5,504 bases of DNA, taken from positions 13,686-19,189 of the forward strand of contig DFYV01000059.1 in assembly GCA_002383425.1 (NCBI GenBank), in the 5' to 3' direction. Source of the stretch: Bacteroidales bacterium UBA4073 (lineage in GTDB: Bacteria > Bacteroidota > Bacteroidia > Bacteroidales > Tenuifilaceae). The notes beneath the pieces were generated by a model. It made no database searches, was not told the DNA's origin, and saw nothing but the letters and a program-made list of their open reading frames with translations. Shown here piece after piece: positions 1 to 5,406 of the stretch. The first letter of the stretch is position 1. The number at the start of each line of letters is the position of its first letter. Both the position numbers and the translations under genes were made by a program.

Positions 1-93
1 GTTTGTTTTTGGCCTTTTTTGACTGGACTCATTGATTAATAAAATTAATTACCCCAAAACCAAGAGGTTGAGGTGTAAGAAAAAGAATGGTTT

Positions 94-495
94 TTAGTCG
101 ATATTTCGCTTCATTCGTTCAATGGCTTCCCTGCGTATTAAGCCAAGAATTACCAGTTCGGCAGTAGCTTTATTGGTGGCAAGGGGGATGTTGTGTATGT
201 TACATGCCTCCAACAAACGGCGAATATCATCGTGGTGGGGTTGAACCACCTTTTGGTCGAGGAGAAAAATTACAATGTCTATTTCACCTTTCCCAACCAT
301 CTCGGTAATTTCGTTGTACCCTCCCGATTTTCCCGGGCTAAGGTGACGGCACTTGATACCTTGTTCCTCAAGGAACTCGGCCGTTCTACCAGTTGCCAAA
401 AGGTTTACCCCTGGTAGCCAGTCCTCATGGGACTTTAAAAACCTGGCAAGTTCAGGTTTCTTTGCATCGTGGGCAATAAGGGCTATGTTCTGCAT
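94..495 (-). CDS. mgsA: Methylglyoxal synthase-family protein with altered active site
   Basis: MgsA converts dihydroxyacetone phosphate to methylglyoxal and phosphate in the cytoplasm, a bypass of lower glycolysis. The 133-residue product aligns along most of its length with E. coli MgsA (152 aa), lacking about ten N-terminal residues and some of the C-terminus. Visible matches are the IALIAHD start (His9, Asp10), Lys13, the ATGRT loop (34-38), IDIVIFLLD (72-80) with Asp80 matching Asp91, Pro86-His87 and Asp90 matching Pro97-His98 and Asp101, and NIPLATNKATAEL (102-114). The catalytic Asp71 of E. coli falls on Tyr60 (SGGYNE), and Thr47 of the phosphate loop falls on Arg37. The fold is therefore secure but the reaction is not. 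The gene starts 32 bp after the transketolase gene, with no Shine-Dalgarno and no -7 box of its own, so it is probably the second gene of that transcript. It could be a divergent synthase or a binding protein using the MGS-like fold. Confidence 0.85.
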   Translation of the reverse strand: MQNIALIAHDAKKPELARFLKSHEDWLPGVNLLATGRTAEFLEEQGIKCRHLSPGKSGGYNEITEMVGKGEIDIVIFLLDQKVVQPHHDDIRRLLEACNIHNIPLATNKATAELVILGLIRREAIERMKRNID

Positions 496-527
496 AGTTC
501 AATTATTTAGTTTTTATGACTAAAAGC

Positions 528-1373
528 CTAAAAATCGCCAATGGTTTCAGGAAGTTGGGCTATAGCACTGGCAAACTCTTCGTCGTTAGGGGCTTTACCG
601 TGCCACTTATGGGTACCCATCATAAAATCGACACCCATTCCCATCACGGTACGCATTAGGATAACTACGGGCTTGCCATTGCCTGTTTTGCTCTTAGCCA
701 TTGCTATTGTGGCAAGTAGTCCTTCCATATTATTACCGTTGGTTTCAAGCACTTCCCACCCAAATGAAATCCATTTAGCCTTTAGGTTGCCAAGTGAAAC
801 AACCTGGTCAACGGGGCCATCGATTTGCTTACCATTATAGTCGATGGTAGCAATAAGGTTGTCAATTTTTTTTGATGCAGCAAAAAGGGCAGCTTCCCAT
901 ATTTGACCTTCTTGCATCTCGCCGTCGCCGTGCAGGGTGTAAATCAGATTTTTATCGCCATTAAGCTTTTTGGCAAGTGCAGCCCCGCAAGCCACAGAAA
1001 GGCCTTGCCCAAGCGAGCCGGAGGCTACCCGAATACCCGGTAGGTGTTCGGCAGTTGTTGGATGTCCCTGAAGTCGGGAGTTTATTAGTCGGAAGGTAGA
1101 TAGCTCAGCTATATCAAAATATCCACGGCGGGCAAGCACGCTGTACCATGCAGCCGAAAGATGCCCGTTGGATAGGAAGAACAAATCTTCACCTATACCA
1201 TCCATGGTGAAGTTTTTAGGGTTGATGTTCATTACATCAAAGTAGAGTGCAGTGAAAAAATCGGCACAGCCCAACGAACCTCCCGGATGTCCGCTGGCAG
1301 GTTTATGAACCATTCGGATAACGTCGCGGCGAACCTGAGCCGCCATTTTATTCAAAAATTCAATATCAGCCAT
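528..1373 (-). CDS. Transketolase, N-terminal (thiamine diphosphate-binding) subunit
   Basis: This is the N-terminal half of a split transketolase, which moves two-carbon ketol units between sugar phosphates in the non-oxidative pentose phosphate pathway using thiamine diphosphate. At 281 aa it has the normal length of the separate A subunit. Visible motifs are SGHPGGS (27-33), SNGH (68-71), GHP (103-105), GSLGQG (119-124), the cofactor/Mg motif GDGEMQEGQIWEA (149-161) ending at Asn180 in DYNGKQIDG, and a late HKWHGK (255-260). The Met start sits just before the usual first helix. A weak AAGG lies about 10 nt upstream, and a good TAnnTTTG promoter lies 34 nt upstream. The pyrimidine-domain (C-terminal) subunit normally encoded next door is absent: dapD is upstream and the mgsA-like gene is downstream. 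Activity would need a partner encoded elsewhere. Some other thiamine-diphosphate enzymes are also split, but the motifs favour transketolase. Confidence 0.93.
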   Translation of the reverse strand: MADIEFLNKMAAQVRRDVIRMVHKPASGHPGGSLGCADFFTALYFDVMNINPKNFTMDGIGEDLFFLSNGHLSAAWYSVLARRGYFDIAELSTFRLINSRLQGHPTTAEHLPGIRVASGSLGQGLSVACGAALAKKLNGDKNLIYTLHGDGEMQEGQIWEAALFAASKKIDNLIATIDYNGKQIDGPVDQVVSLGNLKAKWISFGWEVLETNGNNMEGLLATIAMAKSKTGNGKPVVILMRTVMGMGVDFMMGTHKWHGKAPNDEEFASAIAQLPETIGDF

Positions 1374-1407
1374 TAATAGAATACCTTTTTACATGACAAT
1401 CAATGGG

Positions 1408-1434
1408 CAAAGGTAATACTTTTCTTTACTTCAA
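1408..1434 (-). promoter_or_regulatory. Bacteroidota-type promoter for transketolase-mgsA
   Basis: Read on the minus strand, TACCTTTG (plus 1408-1415) is a perfect match to the Bacteroidota -7 consensus TAnnTTTG. A TTG (plus 1432-1434) lies 16 nt upstream, slightly closer than the usual 17-23. The box ends 34 nt before the transketolase ATG, leaving a normal short leader. It lies in the 104-bp gap after dapD, suggesting transketolase and mgsA can be transcribed independently of dapD. This rests on motif matching only. Confidence 0.55.
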
Positions 1435-1477
1435 TGTAACTAATTTTCATCAGGGTTTGCGGTAAGCTTAAGATTTG

Positions 1478-2296
1478 TTAAACGCTCACGCCAAAATCCC
1501 TAAGAGCGTTGTTAAGTGATGTTTTAAGGTCAGTTGATTCTTTTCGCTTACCAATTATCAATGCACACGGAACCTGGTACTCACCGGCAGGGAATTTTTT
1601 TGTGTATGAACCCGGGATTACCACGGAACGTTCGGGAACGTAACCCCTGTATTCGATGGGTTCGGGATTGGATGCATCGATTATTTTGGTTGATTGGGTT
1701 ATCACCACATTGGCACCCAGTACGGCTTCGCGTCCAATGCGAACACCCTCTACAATAATACACCTTGAACCAACAAAGCAACCATCTTCAACTATTACCG
1801 GAGAAGCCTGTACGGGTTCAAGAACGCCCCCAATTCCAACACCTCCGCTCAGGTGAACCCCCTTTCCAATTTGGGCGCATGACCCTACGGTTGCCCAGGT
1901 ATCGACCATGGTACCCTCGTCAACATAAGCGCCAATGTTGACATACGATGGCATGAGTACCACACCTTTTGCCAGATAGCTACCATATCGTGCGATAGCA
2001 TGGGGTACCACCCGAACATCGATGTTACTGAAGTTTTTCTTTAAAGGTATTTTATCGTGAAACTCCAGGATACCCGCTTCCATCACCTCAAGCTTACGAA
2101 TGAGGAAGTACATTATAACGGCTTTTTTGACCCATTCGTTAACCTGCCATCCCTTTGCGCTGGGTTGAGCAACCCTGATTTGCCCTTTATCGAGTAAGCT
2201 GATAACCTCTTCTATTCCCTGGATATACTCCTTTTGGTTAGTAAGTTCCCTTTTTTCCCATGCCTGTTCTACAAGCTGCTTTAGATTTTCGTGCAT
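1478..2296 (-). CDS. dapD: 2,3,4,5-tetrahydropyridine-2,6-dicarboxylate N-succinyltransferase
   Basis: DapD transfers succinyl from succinyl-CoA to tetrahydrodipicolinate in the succinylase branch of the diaminopimelate/lysine pathway, supplying lysine and the peptidoglycan cross-linking residue. The protein is 272 aa against 274 in E. coli. An N-terminal alpha-helical domain (about 1-95) precedes a left-handed beta-helix built of hexapeptide repeats (about 100-235). The central stretch from LMPSYVNIGAYVDEGTMVD (114-132) through WATVGSCAQIG (134-144) and HLSGGVGIGGVLEP (148-161) is almost identical to E. coli. The C-terminus (about 240-272) is more divergent. The Met start matches the E. coli start within a residue or two. 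No other dap gene lies in the window, so the rest of the pathway is unlinked here. The leader appears very short because a -7-like box lies only 11 nt upstream of the ATG. Assignment is secure. Confidence 0.97.
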   Translation of the reverse strand: MHENLKQLVEQAWEKRELTNQKEYIQGIEEVISLLDKGQIRVAQPSAKGWQVNEWVKKAVIMYFLIRKLEVMEAGILEFHDKIPLKKNFSNIDVRVVPHAIARYGSYLAKGVVLMPSYVNIGAYVDEGTMVDTWATVGSCAQIGKGVHLSGGVGIGGVLEPVQASPVIVEDGCFVGSRCIIVEGVRIGREAVLGANVVITQSTKIIDASNPEPIEYRGYVPERSVVIPGSYTKKFPAGEYQVPCALIIGKRKESTDLKTSLNNALRDFGVSV

Positions 2297-2307
2297 CTTT
2301 TTTTATA

Positions 2308-2315
2308 CAAATGTA
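2308..2315 (-). promoter_or_regulatory. Candidate -7 box upstream of dapD
   Basis: On the minus strand the sequence reads TACATTTG, a perfect TAnnTTTG match. It ends only 11 nt before the dapD ATG, so the transcript would be nearly leaderless. No TTG sits at the expected 17-23 nt upstream; the closest is about 30 nt away. The leader between box and ATG is A-rich with no Shine-Dalgarno. A chance match is possible. Confidence 0.35.
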
Positions 2316-2412
2316 GTAATTAGGAGGTTTACTCTTCATGCTTTTCAAAACAGATTTGACCAATACCACTAAGAAAAAATTTCGTTAAATTGCAACTTTA
2401 AAACTTACTGCC

Positions 2413-3288
2413 ATGAACAGAAAAGTAATTCTATGGATTACATTCCTTTTCACGATTTGCTTTGTAAACGGATTTGCACAAAACCGACCTCCACAAAATG
2501 TTCGTCGTGTTATTGTAACCAGTCGTTATGAGATTAAGGATGGGAAACGGACAGTAAATAGCCGGGCTATTAAGCAGGAGATAAAAGACTCGCTTGACCG
2601 AACTCACACCATACTTTTCCGCGATTACGAAACGCAGCGTATTTATCGTCATATATGGCATACCTTTGATGGTTTACAAGTGGTGCGAACCGATGAGTTT
2701 GAAGATGAGAAACTTTATAGGTTTAGTCTCTTTACTTACACCCCCGATTCGTTAGTTGCCACCCAAAAGGTGTACCTGGTTAATGAGGGTGATACGCTGC
2801 ATTACGCAACGCTCCGCTTCAAGTACCAGAATCGGCTACCCGTTCAGATTGATGCCATCAATAGTAAGGGGAAACGGGTTTACCGGACAAAATCGACATT
2901 TGATAGTAACGGTACCGAAATAGTCCGACGGGTTAAAACGACAAAAGGTTTTGTTCCCGTTGATTCCATTATGGGCGTAACCTGTAATCCAACCTACGAT
3001 TCTTTGGGCAGAAAAGTAGCTGAATCAATCACAAAATTATTTTCCGATGGCAGGAAGGAGAGCAAGAGTTTTAAATACGAGTATAGCAAGAACAATTTGC
3101 TTTCGGTTGTTCAGGAGTTCGATTCTGTTGGTAACCTGTTGACTCGCACTACCTTTGAGTATAACGATAAGGGGAAGTTAAAGTTTATTTCAGTCTATAA
3201 TCCCGAAGGTAAACTTATTGAATACAAAGCATTACGATACGAATTATACCCGTCGCGTGACAGGCGACAGCCAGTTATTGAGTATTAG
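2413..3288 (+). CDS. Secreted protein of unknown function with YD-like repeats
   Basis: I do not recognise a named family. The 291-residue product opens with a clear signal peptide: Asn-Arg-Lys, a hydrophobic core (about 5-18) and likely cleavage after Ala22, leaving Gln23. There is no lipobox, so it is probably periplasmic or exported rather than a lipoprotein. The mature part is beta-rich and charged. Its second half has repeating units of about 27-29 residues with an aromatic-x-Tyr pair, a turn such as FDSVGN, YNDKGK or YNPEGK, then a basic/aromatic strand (roughly 195-222, 223-250 and 251-278, with a weaker one at 136-163). This resembles YD/RHS-like or YwqK-like repeats, which form beta-sheet scaffolds, but the protein is far too short to be an RHS toxin. 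No C-terminal sorting domain is visible. It is monocistronic, divergent from dapD and convergent with the kinase gene. The start is fixed by the signal peptide. Confidence 0.85.
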   Translation: MNRKVILWITFLFTICFVNGFAQNRPPQNVRRVIVTSRYEIKDGKRTVNSRAIKQEIKDSLDRTHTILFRDYETQRIYRHIWHTFDGLQVVRTDEFEDEKLYRFSLFTYTPDSLVATQKVYLVNEGDTLHYATLRFKYQNRLPVQIDAINSKGKRVYRTKSTFDSNGTEIVRRVKTTKGFVPVDSIMGVTCNPTYDSLGRKVAESITKLFSDGRKESKSFKYEYSKNNLLSVVQEFDSVGNLLTRTTFEYNDKGKLKFISVYNPEGKLIEYKALRYELYPSRDRRQPVIEY

Positions 3289-3353
3289 GCAAGAAGTAAA
3301 TGCTATTGGCTTGTATCCACGAAGTCGCAATTTATCGGGATTTTGCGAAGGGC

Positions 3354-3395
3354 GAACTGTAGAGAGACGTAGCATGCTACGTCTCTCTACAGTTC
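3354..3395. repeat. 42-bp perfect palindrome (REP/MITE-like) between convergent genes
   Basis: The two 21-nt arms are exact reverse complements with no loop, centred between 3374 and 3375 on GCATGC. The arms carry GTAGAGAGACGTA and its complement. Symmetry stops at 3353/3396, where C faces C. It lies 66 nt after the stop of the secreted-protein gene and about 180 nt after the kinase stop on the other strand. Transcribed RNA would fold into a very stable hairpin from either direction. No T-tract follows on either side, so it is not a classical intrinsic terminator, though it could stabilise or end transcripts. From memory, related GTAGAGACG-type palindromes are dispersed in Bacteroidota and cyanobacterial genomes. 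Confidence 0.9.
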
Positions 3396-3399
3396 CAAT

Positions 3400-3413
3400 G
3401 AATTAAGAATTAA
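3400..3413. repeat. Two copies of heptamer GAATTAA
   Basis: GAATTAA occurs twice in tandem, followed by a partial GAAG, starting five bases after the 42-bp palindrome. Alone it is weak, but it shares the 7-bp period with other repeats in the window's intergenic DNA. Confidence 0.5.
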
Positions 3414-3460
3414 GAAGTTTCTTGTTCATTAAACAACATTCATAAATTTCTTCCAAAACT

Positions 3461-3524
3461 ACTTTCCTTCTACCTTCCTCTACCTTCCTTTAACTTCCTC
3501 TAACTCCATCTAACTTCTTCTAAC
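3461..3524. repeat. Degenerate 10-bp tandem repeat, about six units
   Basis: The unit is close to TAACTTCCTC. Successive decamers start at 3461, 3471, 3481, 3491, 3501 and 3511, with a partial TAAC at 3521. Most units differ from the consensus at one to three positions, and no unit has an insertion or deletion. The plus strand is almost purely pyrimidine plus A, and the minus strand is purine-rich. A period of ten cannot keep a reading frame, so this is a non-coding minisatellite. It lies between the stops of two convergent genes. Confidence 0.85.
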
Positions 3525-3559
3525 AATGTTTTTAACTCATACTATTTTTCGTTTTTCAC

Positions 3560-3573
3560 TTTGCATTTTGCAT
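3560..3573. repeat. Two copies of heptamer TTTGCAT
   Basis: TTTGCAT is repeated twice in tandem, ending five bases before the kinase stop codon. It is a second 7-bp tandem repeat in the same convergent spacer and may be a remnant of a longer array. Confidence 0.45.
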
Positions 3574-3578
3574 TGCGC

Positions 3579-4637
3579 CTATCTTCCAGGTTTATCAAGA
3601 GTAAAGCTGAAGGTTGTGCCTTGGTTAAGGCTACTGCGAACGCCAATAACCTGTTTATGGCCTTCGATGATGTGTTTCACTATAGCAAGGCCTAACCCTG
3701 TGCCTCCTTGCTCGCGCGAACGGCTTTTATCGACCCTGTAAAACCGCTCAAAAATACGTGGTAGGTCCTTTTGGTCGATACCTATACCGTTGTCGTTTAC
3801 CTCAACCTGAACTCGAGTGCCAATATCGGTAATTGAAACGGTAGTCTTTCCGCCATCTTTACCGTAGTTAATTGAATTGATGACAAGGTTGTATAGGGCT
3901 TGCGAAATCCTTTTTTTATCGGCATATACCCAAATGGGTTTGCTGTAATCCTTATCGAACTTAACGGTAATGTTTCTTTTCCGTGCACGATGCTCAAGCG
4001 CTTCAAAGGTTTCTTCAATCAGGTTGATGATGTTGAAGCGTTCCATGTTGAGCTGTAGCTCACCGGCTTCAAGTTTTGTGATTAATTCCAAATCCTCAAC
4101 AATACCGATAAGTCGGTTGATGCTTTTTTCGGTTCGTTCAAGGTACCGACGGTTGATGGTTGGGTCTTCAAGTCCGCCGTCCAGGAGGGTAAGAACATAA
4201 CCCTGAATGTTGAAAATAGGGGTTTTTAGCTCGTGTGATACGTTTCCCAGAAATTCCTTTCGGTACCGCTCCATCTGCTTTAACCTGTCAATTTCGTCGG
4301 CATGGGCTTCGACCCAAACCCGCAAATCGTACTCAAGTCGTTGTAAAAGATTATTTTGGTCTAACTCTTCTACCAGGTCGGCATTGGCTTTATCAATGCT
4401 GTAAAGTGCTTTGTACAGCGGTTTAATTCTTTTCGATACAAATAAATTGACAAGTATGAGGCTGGCCAGGAAGGTAATGGTAAAAACAAACAGGGTATAT
4501 GCTATGAGGATTAGTAGCTGTTGATTTTTGGGTAGGGTGGAAATGAGCACAAACCCGATTCCAGTTAGCAGGCTAACAATGATTGCTATGAGCAGAGCCA
4601 GAGATCGTGGTGTCTGGAAAATTTTTTTTATAAGCAT
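3579..4637 (-). CDS. Membrane sensor histidine kinase (PhoR-like, no large sensor domain)
   Basis: This is a two-component kinase that autophosphorylates on His and passes phosphate to a response regulator. The 352-residue protein has two membrane helices (about 13-33 and 41-66) separated by only about seven residues, so there is no extracytoplasmic sensor domain. A charged, coiled-coil-like linker without a clear HAMP domain (67-128) follows. The H-box is NVSHELKTP (132-140) with phospho-acceptor His135. The ATPase domain shows an N-box (NLVINSINYG, 250-259), G1 (DNGIG, 282-286), F-box (IFERFYR, 295-301) and G2 (GGTGLGLAIV, 311-320). All key residues are present, so it should be active. The start lies 6 bp after the riboflavin synthase stop, implying co-transcription. 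No response regulator is in the window, so partner and signal are unknown. With so short a loop it may sense membrane state or cytoplasmic input. Confidence 0.95.
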   Translation of the reverse strand: MLIKKIFQTPRSLALLIAIIVSLLTGIGFVLISTLPKNQQLLILIAYTLFVFTITFLASLILVNLFVSKRIKPLYKALYSIDKANADLVEELDQNNLLQRLEYDLRVWVEAHADEIDRLKQMERYRKEFLGNVSHELKTPIFNIQGYVLTLLDGGLEDPTINRRYLERTEKSINRLIGIVEDLELITKLEAGELQLNMERFNIINLIEETFEALEHRARKRNITVKFDKDYSKPIWVYADKKRISQALYNLVINSINYGKDGGKTTVSITDIGTRVQVEVNDNGIGIDQKDLPRIFERFYRVDKSRSREQGGTGLGLAIVKHIIEGHKQVIGVRSSLNQGTTFSFTLDKPGR

Positions 4638-4643
4638 AAAATT

Positions 4644-5267
4644 TTACTTACCTGTAAGCCTGTTCAGCTGTCCCGATTCCATGTATTGTTTAAGAATCTT
4701 AGCTATGTACTTGCCAACGATGTCGAACTCAAGGTTTACGATAGTTCCATTCACAATTTCATGGAAGTTGGTGTGTTCGTAAGTGTAAGGGATAATGGCC
4801 ACCTGAAATGAATTTTCGCGTGAGTTGACCACCGTGAGGCTAACCCCATTAACTGCAATTGAGCCCTTTTCAACCGTTATGTTTCCTTTAGCTGGGTCGT
4901 ACTCAAAGGTATAGTACCAGCTACCTTCGGTTTCGGTTACGTGGGTGCAAGTGGCGGTTTGGTCAACATGACCCTGAACCATGTGCCCGTCGAGCAGGCT
5001 ATCGATTTTCATGCTGCGCTCCACGTTCACCTTATCGCCCACCTTTAGCAGCCCAAGGTTCGATTTTTCCAGGGTTTCCTTAATGGCTGTAACGGTGTAG
5101 GTATTTTCATCCTTTTTTACAACGGTTAAGCAAACCCCGTTGTGCGAAATGCTTTGGTCAATCTTTAGTTCCTTTACAAACGAGCAGGTTAGGGTGATAT
5201 GAAGGTTCTCTTTTTCCCGCTCTAAGGAAACAACTCTGGCTGGTTCTTCTACTATTCCTGAAAACAT
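4644..5267 (-). CDS. ribE: Riboflavin synthase alpha chain
   Basis: This enzyme dismutates two 6,7-dimethyl-8-ribityllumazine molecules into riboflavin and the pyrimidine precursor, the last step of riboflavin synthesis, acting as a cytoplasmic trimer. The 207-residue protein has the family start MFSGIVEE (1-8) and two tandem lumazine-binding barrels. The first (about 1-96) contains SHNGVCLTVV (41-50). The second (about 97-190) opens after DGHMVQGHVD (93-102) and contains SIAVNGVSLTVV (136-147) and IPYTYEHTNF (159-168). The Cys in the first copy and Ser in the second is the usual arrangement. Length and both domains are complete. It is first in a two-gene unit with the histidine kinase, and no other rib gene is nearby. 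The leader contains no FMN riboswitch. The symbol is ribE in many species and ribC in others. Confidence 0.97.
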   Translation of the reverse strand: MFSGIVEEPARVVSLEREKENLHITLTCSFVKELKIDQSISHNGVCLTVVKKDENTYTVTAIKETLEKSNLGLLKVGDKVNVERSMKIDSLLDGHMVQGHVDQTATCTHVTETEGSWYYTFEYDPAKGNITVEKGSIAVNGVSLTVVNSRENSFQVAIIPYTYEHTNFHEIVNGTIVNLEFDIVGKYIAKILKQYMESGQLNRLTGK

Positions 5268-5289
5268 GGTATTACTTTTTTACTTGTTG

Positions 5290-5297
5290 CAAAGATA
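5290..5297 (-). promoter_or_regulatory. Candidate -7 box for riboflavin synthase-kinase unit
   Basis: On the minus strand the sequence reads TATCTTTG, a perfect match to TAnnTTTG, ending 22 nt before the riboflavin synthase ATG. That spacing suits a short Bacteroidota leader. No TTG is found at the expected upstream distance, so only the -7 element supports it. Confidence 0.45.
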
Positions 5298-5376
5298 AGG
5301 TATAATTTGGTTTGATTAGCCCTAAATTCATAAACTCCCCGAACGGCTCAATGCACGGCATTATCCTAAAGGCGGA

Positions 5377-5394
5377 GGCTAAGGCTAAGGCTAA
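5377..5394. repeat. Three copies of hexamer GGCTAA
   Basis: GGCTAA is repeated exactly three times, then degenerates into GGAAGGG. It begins the repeat-rich end of the window, upstream of the riboflavin synthase promoter region. The 7-bp register of the following array begins about twelve bases later. Confidence 0.75.
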
Positions 5395-5406
5395 GGAAGG
5401 GAAAAA

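Noticed and set aside
33..51. AT-only inverted repeat (ATTAAT, AAA, ATTAAT) downstream of the mgsA-like gene, as a terminator
   Set aside because: The stem has no G-C pairs and no T-tract follows on the minus strand. The rest of 1-93 holds no convincing gene or signal.
541..840. 99-codon plus-strand open frame
   Set aside because: It lies wholly inside the transketolase gene on the other strand, which has full family motifs. No plausible product is encoded.
1534..1856. Plus- and minus-frame open stretches inside dapD
   Set aside because: They are out-of-frame shadows of the strongly conserved beta-helix coding sequence.
3326..3347. Hairpin CGCAA/TTGCG as a terminator of the secreted-protein gene
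   Set aside because: The stem is only five pairs with a 12-nt loop and no T-tract. The adjacent 42-bp palindrome is a far stronger structure.
3218..3406. 62-codon plus-strand frame spanning the end of the secreted-protein gene and the palindrome
   Set aside because: It overlaps the real gene in another frame and runs through the 42-bp palindrome. It has no start signal or recognisable product.
4528..4782. 84-codon plus-strand frame across the kinase-riboflavin synthase junction
   Set aside because: It is antisense to two well-supported genes, with no start signal or family likeness.
5268..5376. FMN riboswitch upstream of riboflavin synthase
   Set aside because: The leader after the likely -7 box is only about 20 nt, and none of the conserved FMN-aptamer helices or motifs is seen.
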